The notes under the pieces were generated by a model, which saw nothing but the letters and a program-made list of their open reading frames with translations, did no database searches and was not told the DNA's origin. The position numbers and the translations under genes were made by a program. From Antilocapra americana (Eukaryota > Chordata > Mammalia > Artiodactyla > Antilocapridae), in the NCBI GenBank assembly GCA_007570785.1, contig ML660213.1, positions 718,093-782,092 on the forward strand: 64,000 bases of DNA, in the 5' to 3' direction. Positions 1-10,301 of this stretch are shown here, one piece after another. Each line of letters opens with the position of its first letter. Within the stretch, counting starts at the first letter, position 1.

Positions 1-960
1 AGGCAATTCAATGGAGAAAGAATATATTTTTAAAAAAAATGGCTCTAGAGCAATTGGAAATCTACACGGTGGGGAAAAGAAATCACCTTTACCCCTTTAC
101 CTTACACCATACCACACACACACACACACACACACACACAAGCTTGCAATGCATCACAGACCTACATTTAAGGACATGTAATGCACTAAAAGGAAAAAAA
201 AGGTAAACTAGACCATAAAAATGCATATATCTTGTTCTTCAGAAAACATTATTCAGAAAACAAAAAGTCCACAGAAAAGCAAAATATTTGCAAAGCATAT
301 TTCTGATAAAAGACTTCTGTCCAGAATGTATAATAAACTCTACAACTCAACCATCACCATTGGACCACAATCTAATTAAAAAAATGGACAAAAATATCTG
401 AACAGACACTTCACCTAGTAAGATACACAAAGGATAAATACGTAGTGAAGAGAATCTCAAGACTATTATTCATAATGGAATTGACAGCTCAAACCACAGT
501 GTGATACCTTCACATAACTATTATTATGCTAAAAAAGAAATGACTTACAGCCCCCTAAGATATTTATGAGGATGTAAGAAAACTGAAAATCTTTTTACAC
601 TGCTGGTAAGAATGCAAAAAGTTACAGCTAATTTGGAAAAAGACATCTTTCAGTTTCTTAAAAAGTTTTAAGATGATCTAAGAACTTCACTCCTTGATGG
701 GTTAGAAAAACATACCTGTGCAAAGATTTGTACTTAAATACTCAGAGCAATGTTACTTGAAATAGCTTAAAACTGGAAACATTCCAAATGTGCTCCAACT
801 TATAAATGGACAAATGAAATGTGATATGTCCATATGATAGATTTCTCAAGAATAAAAACGAATGAACTAATGATACATGCAACAATCCTAATAAACCTCA
901 AAACATTATGCTAAGTAAGAGAGACTATTAACAAAAGGGCAATTACAAGGTTTAGAACAG
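1..960 (+). mobile_element. Ancient L1 LINE, ORF2 C-terminal part (decayed)
   Basis: Reading the plus strand gives broken L1 ORF2 text. It starts with the 'ggcaattcaatggagaaag' stretch, runs through the region before the C-terminal domain (ctgtccagaatgtataataaac near 320, then the 'aaaaatggacaaaaatatctgaacagacact' area) and on to the cysteine-rich C-terminal area near 600. Stops and frameshifts occur in every frame, so it is a dead, old copy. Its 5' end lies outside the window. A CA microsatellite has grown inside it. Confidence 0.75.
113..140. repeat. (CA)14 microsatellite
   Basis: An uninterrupted CA dinucleotide array. It sits where the L1 ORF2 sequence normally reads 'cacaccatacacaaaaatt', so it appears to have expanded from the short CA-rich run of the LINE. 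Confidence 0.97.
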
Positions 961-1859
961 TGAGTGGTAAAGAAATGTTATCTAGTGATAATGGCAGCTA
1001 CCAGTGAATATCCATCCAGGCTTTTTAAGTAGACAGCAGTTTATCAATGTCACTCTCTGATAGAGTGACAATACATGCTGCTTATCACCACTAGGCCCCC
1101 ATGTATGATTAATTTTCCATAAGGGGGATCAAATGTAATTGGTTTGTAGGAGGTTTCTGCTTATTGATATTGCATTTTCCTATAGTGATTACTCAATATC
1201 TGACCTTACTAACATTTGATGAAGTTGATCCCTAGAGGATCTTAGTTTCTCCCTCCCTTCTTCCCTTAACCACCACTGCATCTCTGCTATGGTTATTGGA
1301 AAATATAAATACTACAATATAGGAATGCAATTGTGATCAGGAATTTTCTCCAGGGGCTGGAGATCATTTTGTTTCCTAAACTGGCTGGCTGGTGAGGGGG
1401 TGTATAGGTTAATATCTGATAATCGTGCATTTCTCTGTAACTCTCTGGATGCTCTTGGAAATGAAACAGAGAAAAGACTTCACAGTGATCTCAGATTGTG
1501 AGCTGCTGCATGGAAGTGTGCTGTTGACTTGAGAGATTCCTGTGTACTGTCAAGCTTCAGTGGCTGTGCTGCCTAGCAGGCAGGCTGGCTGGAGCGTCTG
1601 TGATGGGCTCGGAAACCTGGACAGACGGCAGGAGGCACGCACACAGGCGGCCTGGAGGCCACTGCCAGTAGGAGTGACCCAGGAGAGACTGTCTCAGACG
1701 GGGACTCGGAGCGCACGTGGAGAGCAATAGACCGAAATAAAGATCTGCTCTAGAAATCCCTTTAGCATACTTGTGATTTGGGTACACTGTTTAATCTCTG
1801 AGCTTCCACTTCCATTGTGGTAACTGAGACAAAATATGTAAGACATTAGCACATAATAG
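961..1859. other. Unassigned intergenic sequence
   Basis: No repeat family or gene recognised. 1480-1735 is richer in GC than its surroundings and holds a 62-codon chance frame with no protein resemblance. Splice sites or a CpG-island pattern that would suggest an exon or promoter are not evident. Confidence 0.6.
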
Positions 1860-2071
1860 GGGGCTTCCCCGGTGACTCCGTGGCAAAGAATTGGACTGCC
1901 AGGCAGGATATGTGCGTTTAGTCCCTGGGTAGAGAAGGCCCCCTTGGAAAAGAAAAGGGCAACACTCTCCATTATTCTTGCCTAGGAACCCCATGGACAA
2001 AGGAGACCAGAGTGCTACCGTCCATGGGGTCACAAGAGTCCGACGCGACTTAGTCACAGGCTTTCACTTTC
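1860..2071 (+). mobile_element. Bov-tA SINE with target-site duplication
   Basis: The copy begins 'gggcttccccggtgac' (tRNA-like head), continues into the Bov-A body ('attcttgcctaggaacccc', 'gtccatggggtcacaagag') and ends in a CTTTCACTTTC tail. Flanks agcacataatag (1848-1859) and agcacagaatag (2072-2083) differ at one base and form the target duplication. Divergence is moderate. Confidence 0.9.
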
Positions 2072-2268
2072 AGCACAGAATAGAATCCAACAAATATTTT
2101 TCCTCTTTTTCCTCTAAATCTACTATGGAGAAAATTTCCTAGAGCATGATGTTATAGAAGAACTATTGGCAAATGATAAATTAAAATGAGATAGCGTTCT
2201 ACTATATAATCAACAAGTTCGTTGTTTCAACTGTAAATGTAGTTGTCTGCCTATTTAAAAGTAGATAT

Positions 2269-2410
2269 CCGGGATGACCCAGTGAGATGGAATCGGGAGG
2301 GAGGTGGGAGGGGGGTTTTGTAAGGGGAACACATGTATACCCATGGCGGATTCATGTCAATGTATGGCAAAACCAACACGCTAATGTAAAGAAAATAAAT
2401 TTTAAAAAAT
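2269..2410 (+). mobile_element. Ruminant L1 3' end, severely 5'-truncated
   Basis: Only the L1 3' untranslated end is present: the G-rich stretch at 2295-2316, 'atgtatacccatggcggatt', 'gtatggcaaaaccaacac', then an A-rich tail. Flanks aaaagtagatat (2257-2268) and aaaaatagatat (2411-2422) differ at one base and mark the insertion. No coding sequence remains. Confidence 0.88.
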
Positions 2411-2705
2411 AAAAATAGATATTATATTTTTATGAAATTAATTTGCAATAAATGGGAAATTGTTGCTCAGTGGGCACAAAGATTCAGTTATGCAAAAGAA
2501 ATAAGTTCTAGAAACCTGCTTTACAACATATTATCTATAGCTAATAACATTGTGCACTTTAAAATATGTTATAAGTGTAGAGATGATGTTAAGTGTTCTT
2601 GTCACAAAAACAAAACCAAACAACAACAAAAGCCATAGAAGGACAAGGAAATTTTTGAAAGTGATGAATATATGTAGCACTTTGATCACGGTGATGGTAA
2701 CATAG

Positions 2706-2710
<5 letters not shown>

Positions 2711-2743
<33 letters not shown>
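2711..2743. repeat. (TA)n microsatellite
   Basis: A run of alternating TA, about 16 units, preceded by a short GTGTG stretch. Confidence 0.95.
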
Positions 2744-2745
<2 letters not shown>

Positions 2746-4084
2746 AGACTCATCTAAAAGTATACTTTAAACATGTGCAATTTAAAAATTATAGGTCAGT
2801 TATACACAATAAAGCTTAAAAAGCATCCGCAACGACTTTTTAATTTTTCATTAAGATCAGTAATTTAAATTTACAGCTATCTCAAAGGTATTATATTTTC
2901 ACTTCATATAACCAAATTCCTGTTGGATATTTACTTAAAATAAAAATACAGCCTTAATGAAATTTAAGTTAATTTAACTTGCTTAAAAAAATTTCTCCTT
3001 GTTATTTTTAATTCAGATGTATTTGGTGTGAAGATATAATTGCAATTTTAAATTAACTTGTCTTGTATCTTCAGGGACAACATAATGAAAGTAATTTTGC
3101 AGAAAACTGACCTTTTCTCTGTGGTCTTCAGCAAGATGAGCCCCACCAAAAATGAAGCAATACTCTGGAATCTATTTTAGGGGAAAAATATATTATATTT
3201 AAAACAATGTCATAGCATTTCTCTTAATTTATATCTAATCTTAATTTAAATGTTTAATCTATTTTAATATAATTATAATAAACATTTTAATATATAATAT
3301 TTTAAATATAAAATTATAATAAATTAATAATTATAATTAAATGAACCATCAAATATTTGAGTCATACTTTTTTTCCCTAACCAAAGTATTAAATTAATCT
3401 TTTAACCATGGCTTGAGTAGATGCATAATCCTGTGACCTTTATTAATAGTCTAAATGTTGTTGCTTTAGATGTGATTTCTGAACCACCTCCCTTGAGTGA
3501 ACAATTCTGTTCTCCTTAGTGCAATATTAGGGGAGACTGGAACTTAGCAGGATGACGTGCTGTGAGAAAAGGTTTGGTATTTCGGCCATCAGAATAAATA
3601 GATATCAGAACAGGACACATGTCTCTCTGCCCTTATCTTCATCAGGGTCCCTGTTTGCTCAGCCCACTGATAATTTCTATTAATCATCCTTTAGGAGATT
3701 TCAGTCCATATTCTCATCCTGAACAGCAGGAAGTTTAAGTGAAACCCTAACATCATGCTTGGGTTTTGTATGTTCCTTTAACACCTTCCAAGTCACAGGT
3801 CTGTGCTATAGACACAAGTCTAAAATTACCACCTGTTAGACGTGCAGGTATTTATTATCTTTACTCTGATCATCTGTCACTGGGGTTCTCCCACCAGGTT
3901 GGCCCTCTCAGCCTTACTAAAACTCTGAACCATACTTAAGTTCATGAATATCAGAACTGCCTGGCTATGTATGGAGGGAAGAGCTCATGCAGTTCTGCTC
4001 TTTGACCCCAGTAGCTGCCTCATGCCCCACTGAGGTCACCATGTGGTCCTAGTTTTCTTCTTGCTTCTCAGTTGATATCCTATC
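2744..4084. other. Unassigned AT-rich intergenic sequence
   Basis: No family recognised. 3230-3350 is almost pure A/T with many TTTAAT/ATTATA words. 3480-4080 is of more balanced composition and could be decayed retroposon or unique sequence. No convincing coding frame was seen. Confidence 0.55.
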
Positions 4085-4140
4085 AAACCTAGGTCTCCTA
4101 CGTTGTATGCAGAGTCTTTACCATCTGAGCCACCAGGTCT
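4085..4140 (-). mobile_element. Bov-tA tRNA-like head fragment
   Basis: On the minus strand this is the tRNA-Glu-like head only: 'ggtggctcagatggtaaag', a degenerate tgcaggagac region, and a 'gacctaggttt' B-box remnant. The Bov-A body is missing. Confidence 0.75.
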
Positions 4141-4303
4141 TAGCCACTGACACCCCAACATGGTCCAAGAGATACTTGTATACACGCACCCACCGCAGAA
4201 TTTCTTAAGCTGAAAACGGAGTTAAAGAATTAAGCCTCTCCATGTTATGCCAGTTTTCACAATCCATTTCTACCCATTTAAAAGTTTTCCTAGAGTGAAA
4301 ATA

Positions 4304-4666
4304 GAGGCTTCCTAGGTGACTCCGTGGTAAAGAATCTGCCTGCCAATGCAGGAGACACAGGTTTGATCCCTGGGTTTGGAAGATACCATGGAGCAGGAAC
4401 TGGTAACCCCCCGGTATTCTTGCCTGGAGAATCCCATGGACAGAGGAGCCTGGCGGGCTACAGTCCATGAGGCTGCAAGGAGTCAGACATGACTGAATGA
4501 GAACTCATGCATGCACAGCAAATAGAAACCCTCTGGAAAAGAAAATGGCAACCTACTCCCATATTCTTGCCTGGAGAATCCCAGGGACAGGGGAGCCTGA
4601 TGAGCTGCCATCCATGGGGTCACAGAGTCAGACACGACTTAGCAGAAGCAGCAGCAGCAGCAGCAG
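4304..4666 (+). mobile_element. Composite Bov-tA plus Bov-A2 SINE with (AGC)n tail
   Basis: A tRNA-like head and first Bov-A unit (4304-about 4495) are followed by a second Bov-A unit (about 4530-4640, 'gaatcccagggacagggga'). It ends in (AGC)n at 4641-4666, the tail type usual for Bov-A2. The order head, unit, unit, tail suggests either a dimeric SINE or a Bov-tA inserted against a Bov-A2. No clear target duplication was seen. Confidence 0.82.
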
Positions 4667-5016
4667 GAATGAATTATCTCACCTAGGTGGTGTTGATCCC
4701 AGAGTGCTAATGTATTAATTGATGAGTCTCCTATCCCACACTGGGATTTCATAGGAGAAATGAACTTCACTTCATTGGAAATTTGATATAAATGTCAATA
4801 TAGTGTAAGATCATTTAACATTTCAGCAAATATAACCTTCCTCACAACACAACATGTAGTCTATATGATGAAGCAGCACCCACAGAATAAACAGTACTAG
4901 AAGACTATGAAAATATATAAGAAATAAAAGGAGACTGGGTGATTCTATTTGACTATAAAAATATTTTCACACAATTTCATGCAAAATTCATTAACTATTT
5001 ATTAAGGATTTTTTTC
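4667..5016. other. Unassigned intergenic sequence
   Basis: About 350 bases of AT-rich sequence with no recognised family, ending at the left target duplication of the following L1. Confidence 0.6.
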
Positions 5017-5036
5017 AAAATAACATGAAAGAAAAA

Positions 5037-6196
5037 CACTCTCTGCCATAAACCAAAGCGGGATACTCCATGACCCACCTCCCAGAATATTGGAAATAAA
5101 AGCACGAATAAACAAATGGGACCTAATTAAAATTAAAAGCTTCTGCACAACAAAGGAAACTATAAGCAAGGTGAAAAGACAGCCTTCAGAATGGGAGAAA
5201 ATAATAGCCAATGAAGCAACAGACAAACAATTAATCTCAAAAATATACAAGCAACTCCTGCAGCTCCATTCGAGAAAAATAAACAACCCAATTAAAAAGT
5301 GGGCCAAAGAACTTAACAGACATTTCTCCAAAGAAGATATAAAAATGGCTAACAAACACATGAAAAGATGTTCAACATCACTCATTATCAGAGAAATGCA
5401 AATCAAAACCACAATGAGGTACCACTTTACACCAGTCAGAATGGCTACCATCCGAAAGTCTACAAGCAATAAATGCTGGAGAGGATGTGGAGAAAAGGGA
5501 ACCTTCTTACACTGTTGGTGGGAATGCAAACTAGTACAGCCACTATGGAAAACAGTGTGGAGGTTCCTTAAAAAGCTGCAAATAGACCTGCCATATGACC
5601 CAGCAATCCCACTTCTGGGCATATACACCGAGGAAACCAGAATTGAAAGAGCCACGTGTACCCCAATGTTCATCGCTGCATTGTTTACAATAGCCAGGAC
5701 ATGGAAGCAACCTAGATGCCCATCAACTGACAAATGGATAAGAAAGCTGTGGTACATATACACAATGGAATATTACTCAGCATTAAAAAAAAATTCATTT
5801 GAAGCAATTCTACTCAGATGGACGAAACTGGAGCCCATTATCCAGAATGAAGTAAGCCAGAAGCAAAAACAACAATACAGTATATTAACTCATATATATG
5901 GAATTTAGAAAGACGGTAACGAGAACCCAACATGCAAGACAGCAAAAGGAACGCAGATGTATATAATAGACTCGTGAACTTTGTGGATGAGGGTAAGGGT
6001 GGGATGATGTGGGAGAAGGGCATTGAAACATGTTAATTATCATATGTCTAATCAATTGCCAGCCCAGGATTGATGCTCGGGGCTGGTGCAGCGAGATTTC
6101 CCGGGGGGGAGGGAGGAGGGAGGGGGGTTCTGGAGGGGAAGCATGTGTAAACCCATGGTGATATCATGTCATTGTATGGCAAAAACAATAAAAAAA
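5037..6196 (+). mobile_element. Young 5'-truncated ruminant L1 insertion with perfect TSD
   Basis: Perfect 20-bp direct repeats (aaaataacatgaaagaaaaa at 5017-5036 and 6197-6216) bracket the element. Part of each repeat is the A-run shared with the tail. The content is the last part of ORF2, a 3' untranslated region with a G-rich block at 6103-6127, the 'gtatggcaaaaacaataaaa' end and a poly-A tail. The long open frame and perfect duplication argue for a recent insertion. A close relative lies at 61406-62252. Confidence 0.95.
5039..5908 (+). pseudogene. L1 ORF2 C-terminal fragment (open but truncated)
   Basis: An uninterrupted frame of 289 codons from the insertion point to a TAG stop. It matches the C-terminal third of L1 ORF2p, downstream of the reverse-transcriptase domain. 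Seen motifs include [30 protein letters not shown], the Cys-rich segment ([18 protein letters not shown], the usual place of the L1 C-x-C-x-H-x-C-like motif) and a [13 protein letters not shown] end. Endonuclease and reverse transcriptase are absent, so it cannot retrotranspose. No start codon of its own is expected. The antisense 253-codon frame at 5002-5763 is a shadow of this one. Confidence 0.93.
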
Positions 6197-6287
6197 AAAA
6201 TAACATGAAAGAAAAATATTATGATGGCTTTGTCAATTAGTAGCATTCTATCCATCTTGTTCAAATGAATTTTGTTAATGGGTTTAT

Positions 6288-6505
6288 CGTTAAAAGCATG
6301 GCCCCAGGAGCCAGAATCCTGAGGTTCAGATCCAAGCTCTATCCCCCAGTAGCAGGACAAGTTTTCTTTTGGGGAAAACAACAGTGATGATCTCAAAGGA
6401 CTCTTATGAAAGCTGAGTTAAATAGGGAAAGTGCTTAGGACAACTTCTGGGTCATAAAAAGTGCCGTGTTACGTGTGAATGTGGACTATGATTACTATTA
6501 TTAGA
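6288..6505 (+). mobile_element. MIR SINE
   Basis: Core features are the head 'gttaaaagcatggccccagg', a 'gttcagatccaagctctat' B-box-like segment, and the MIR tail 'aaagctgagttaaatag' through 'gtgcttaggacaacttctgg' to an ATTACTATTATTAG end. It is highly diverged, as expected for a pan-mammalian relic. Confidence 0.75.
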
Positions 6506-7578
6506 AATAGTACCAATAGTACAATTATTTTTAAAAACAGTGCCTTAAAGTGAGAAAACCAAGAATAAAAACATAGAAATGTTTTCCTGGTTAAATAAAA
6601 AGCTATGACAATAAAACAACAAAAAAATTTTAAAAGCTAGAGTAATGTAAAGGACAACTTTTAGAATTTTCTGCATTTAGCCATTAGTTAAAATAATAAG
6701 CACAACTTACTATTCTTAAATGCTACATTGGAATGACATTATTAACAAAGAAAAAAAAAAAGCATTCACTAAACAATATGTTTTGCATTTGGAAACAAAA
6801 GCACCAAGTCAAGAATCTAAATAAGGAAGCAGTGGATTTTGGAAGCAAGTTGGCTCTTTTTATGCATTACCTAAAATGTTGCAGTATCCGTACAGTGATA
6901 AATGCTCAATCACAAGGCATTCCATCAATGTAGCATGCCACTAAAATGAAAAGCAGGCATCACTTTCCAGATAAAACACACACATTCTGGGAAAAGCGAA
7001 AGCAAAAATTAAGGTAATGTTTTAGCAAAGGTTGAACTTTCTGTGCTCAACATTCATCTCTGCTCACAATAGAAACTGTCATAAATTTCTTTAGCACAAT
7101 CCACTACCTATCTAATGGCTTAATATATACTAATTACAGTTGACAGTCACTTAACACACTGAACAGTCTTGTCAACACGTTTAGTTTGTAGAAAAATTTG
7201 AAACAGGTTCCTCAAAACCTTGTGTGTATGTGTCTGTGTGTGTGTGTATATGTGCACAACTTAAGAGCTCATGGTACTTTTAAGTTAGCTTTGTTTTCCA
7301 TAGTAGAGCCCTTACTGCTTTGGTAATGACATTTACAACAGACTTAAAAGAAATCAGACATAATTTTTGGCATGCATTGATTTTCATCATTTGCATAATT
7401 ACCAGTAGACCAAATATTTGATCTGTAGTTGAAATCTAAAATGGTGACATTTTAAATTTATCTCCATAGATAGCCATTTCAGAACTAGGAGATAAAGGGT
7501 ATTTTCTAAAGAGAACATAGTTTCATAATTATCTAGCAAAATCATATGCCAGAGGTCTAATACTCAGTTCTAAAAATG
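6506..7578. other. Unassigned AT-rich sequence with a TG-rich microsatellite
   Basis: No family or gene recognised. An imperfect TG array lies at 7221-7252. Confidence 0.6.
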
Positions 7579-7755
7579 ATACAGGGTGCTCAGGGCTGGT
7601 GCACCGGGATGACCCAGAGAGATGGAATCAGGAGGGAGGTGGGAGAGGGGTTCTGGAAGGGGAACACACGTATACCCATGGCAGATTCATGTCAATGTAT
7701 GGCAAAACCAACACGATAATGTAAAGAAAATTAATTAATTAATTATTTAAAAAAG
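7579..7755 (+). mobile_element. Ruminant L1 3' end, severely truncated
   Basis: Contains 'gatacagggtgctcagggct', a 'gggatgacccagagagatgg' segment, the G-rich block, 'tatacccatggcagattcat' and 'gtatggcaaaaccaacacg', ending in an ATTAATTAATTATTTAAAAAA tail. Only the 3' untranslated end is present. No clear target duplication was seen. Confidence 0.88.
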
Positions 7756-7985
7756 GTATCCTTACATAGGTCCTTGGTTACAGGCTTGAATCCTATGACA
7801 CCAGTCATATAAAAATAGATGTATTTTTCTATTCCATGAAACTGATTGCAAACAAAATTTGCAAGCCCACATAGCATTATTCAAAACAGAGTAGTGCCTG
7901 TCAAAGGCCACAGTCAAGTCTCTTTCAGAAACCCAAGGACTGGGGAATTACTGAAGACAAAAAGTTACAGAACATCTGAAAAAGG

Positions 7986-8130
7986 TGGGGAAGATCCCCT
8001 GGAAAAGAGAATGGCAATCCACTCCAATATTCTTGCCTGGAGAAACCTATGGACAGAGGATCCCGGCAGGCTTAGTCCTTGTGGTTGCAAAGAGTGAGGC
8101 ACAACCCAGAAATGAACACTTTTCACAGAA
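7986..8130 (+). mobile_element. Bov-A body lacking the tRNA head
   Basis: Starts 'gtggggaagatcccctggaa' and carries 'gcaatccactccaatattct' and a decayed 'ggcttagtccttgtggttg' segment. The tRNA-like head is missing, so it is 5'-truncated or a Bov-A unit. Confidence 0.82.
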
Positions 8131-8719
8131 GCACAGCCAGACCAGACACAACCGTGAATCAGACTAGATATAAACACACCCCTCTGCCTGCACCTTGACC
8201 TTTAAACTCAGTAAAGGACTCAAGCCCCCAACCTTCAGGGCCAAAGCCATTCTCTGTGTCCGGCCCCTTTCCTATCTTGGAAAGGAGATAAAAATTCTTT
8301 TCTTCCCTTATTAATACTTTATGAGTTCTTTCACAACCCACGCTGGCTCACCTAAGAAATGCCAAATGATTTTCCCTGCCTTATCTTTGAAGTAAAATGA
8401 AACAATTTACGTGACTTAAGTGAATTAGTGTTAAGTTGGCAAGAAATTCCTAGACACTTAGGACATTCTTTCTGCGCCTGGAGGCAGTGAATCGTCAGCC
8501 ATCCCCTCCCATCCAGGCACTAACAGAACTGACTGTGGCCGCTAAGAATGTGTCAACACAACCTGAGCACCAAAATACGTCCGCAGGGTGACTTCTTGTG
8601 CTGCTTTTGTGCGGTGGGTTCTGGACATGGGCAGCACTGATTCTGTATTTCTAAATTGTTTCTGCCTAAAGGACTAGTAGAGGTAACGACAGAAGAAGAA
8701 AAGAAGGGAGAAGGAAAAT
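8131..8719. other. Unassigned sequence
   Basis: No confident family. 8185-8350 ('gagataaaaattcttttctt' area) has the look of a retroviral-type LTR 3' end but lacks enough recognisable landmarks for a call. Confidence 0.45.
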
Positions 8720-9102
8720 ACCACAGGGCTAAAAGCAGGGTGTCGTGGGAGCAGGTTACCTTTCTCGGCAGGCTCTAAGTGAAAACCTGTTTCCCTGCCT
8801 CAGGCATCCTTCCGAAGCCACCCACCCTCGTTGGTTTGTGGTCCCTCCTTCCAACTTCGAAACCAGCAACACTGCATCCCCTTGAACCTTCTCCAGTTTC
8901 ACCCCTTTCTCTCCAACCAAAGCTGGGAAAGTTGCTCTGCTTTTAAGGAGTCTCGTGATCAGATTAGCTCCACATGGATAATCTGGGCTACTCGCTCATC
9001 TGAAGGTCCTTACCTTTAATTATACCTGCAAACCTGCTTTTGACATATAAAGGAAATACATTCACAGGTGTGGACTTTTAGCGGGTTGTTAGTCTGCCTA
9101 TC
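8720..9102 (-). mobile_element. MLT1-type (ERVL-MaLR) solitary LTR
   Basis: On the minus strand the LTR reads from a 'tctgcctatc'-complement start. Matching segments in order along the plus strand are 'cacagggctaaaagcagggt', 'aacctgtttccctgcctcag', 'gctctgcttttaaggagtct', 'ccacatggataatctgggct' and 'acattcacaggtgtgg'. No internal retroviral sequence accompanies it. A Bov-tA has inserted at its outer end. Confidence 0.75.
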
Positions 9103-9328
9103 AAGCTTCCCTGGTGGCTCAGTGGTCAGGAACCTGTCTTACTAATACAGGAGATGGAGGTTCAATCTATGGGTCGCCAAGTACCCCTGGAGGAGGAAAT
9201 GGCAACCCGTTCCAGTGTTCTTGACTGGAGAATCCCATGGACAGAGGAGCCTGGTGGGCTACAGTTCATAGGGTTGCAAAGAGTCACGTACAACTCTGCA
9301 TTTCATGACTGAGCACAGCACAGCACAT
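9103..9328 (+). mobile_element. Bov-tA SINE
   Basis: The copy runs from 'agcttccctggtggctcagt' (A-box region) through a degenerate B box 'aggttcaatctatgg' to the Bov-A body and a GAGCACAGCACAGCA tail. Flanks tctgccta at 9093-9100 and 9329-9336 are the target duplication. It lies at the end of the antisense MLT1 LTR. Confidence 0.9.
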
Positions 9329-9336
9329 TCTGCCTA

Positions 9337-9975
9337 CAATACTCAGTTTCAAAGAAGTTAGTATGGTTTTCCAAGTGAATTTAAATTCTCTTCAAGTATC
9401 AAAGAAACCTTTCTCAATGACTGCCTACCACAAAGATGCTCATGACTATAAACATTACAATAAAATATCATACAGTTCACATCCAGAGTAATAATCACTA
9501 AATTATAGTATATTTTAAATTTCTAATCATGACTAGTTTCATAAAATCAATAAGTGGATTTTATTTCTGATAAAATAATGAGCCAGATTTTCTAGAGAAA
9601 TTACTAAATGGGGAATCAAATTCAATGAAATTGCCATTTGTTCTATCCGCTTTAGTGTGAAATTCTTTTATGATATAAAGCACAAAGCATAAAACTAATA
9701 TAATTGACTGATGGCAAAAAAATAACAAAAAGACAACCTGATATAACTAGCCCAATATTTTCAATCAACAAGATGCTTACACACGGTTGATTCCTAGTGA
9801 AATTTCTCTGAATCAAGGGAGGGGAGTCTTGCCAGCACTGTAGTTCTTATCCGATGTCTTTGGGGTACAGACAATCATTTCAGTGGAACATCCTGCCCAA
9901 GGCCTAGGAATAAGAATGAGTGTTTTCTTAAACAGTACCAGATCATTGGGTGGGGCTTGTTCTTATATTTGTTCT
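9337..9975. other. Unassigned AT-rich sequence
   Basis: Nothing recognised: no repeat, no coding frame of note. Confidence 0.6.
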
Positions 9976-10112
9976 ATGGGGAGATCCCCTGGAGAAGGGA
10001 ATGACTACCCATTCCAGTATTCTTGCCTGGAGGATTCCACAGACAGATTGGTCTGGAGGGCTACAGTCTGTAGGGTCACAAAGTATGGGGTAACTAACTG
10101 AGCAACTAACAC
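9976..10112 (+). mobile_element. Bov-A body, headless
   Basis: Begins 'tggggagatcccctggagaa' and carries 'cattccagtattcttgcctg' and 'gggctacagtctgtagggtc'. The tRNA head is absent. It is directly followed by a second copy. Confidence 0.82.
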
Positions 10113-10301
10113 TTTCCTTGAGTAAAGAACCAAGATGTGCATTCGATCCCAGGTCAGGAAGATCCCCTGAAGGAGGAAATGGCAGCCCACTCCAGTATTC
10201 TTGCCTGGAGAATCCCATGGACAGAGGAGCTTGACAGGCTACGGGCGTAGGGTCTCAAAGAGGAGGACATGACTGAAGGAGGACATGACTTAGCAGCATG
10301 T
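10113..10301 (+). mobile_element. Bov-tA SINE, partial head
   Basis: Retains part of the tRNA-like head ('gagtaaagaaccaagatgtg', B box 'cattcgatcccagg'), then a full Bov-A body ('cactccagtattcttgcctg'). 'ggacatgactgaaggaggac' near the end contains a small internal duplication of the GAGGACATGACT word. Abuts the preceding Bov-A unit. Confidence 0.84.

Noticed and set aside
1480..1735. CpG island or promoter
   Set aside because: GC-richer than the flanks but short, with few CpG and no adjacent exon-like sequence.
4641..4666. Independent CAG trinucleotide locus
   Set aside because: It is the usual (AGC)n tail of a Bov-A2 SINE.
5002..5763. 253-codon minus-strand frame
   Set aside because: Exact antisense of the L1 ORF2 fragment; the same shadow recurs opposite the L1 copies at 29507, 42384 and 61406, so it is a property of the L1 sequence, not a gene.
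5090..5908. 272-codon frame as a host gene
   Set aside because: It is L1 ORF2 C-terminal sequence inside an element with target duplications; no host function is indicated.
8185..8350. Possible retroviral LTR 3' end
   Set aside because: Only a loose resemblance around a gagataaaaattc stretch; no termini, duplication or partner LTR.
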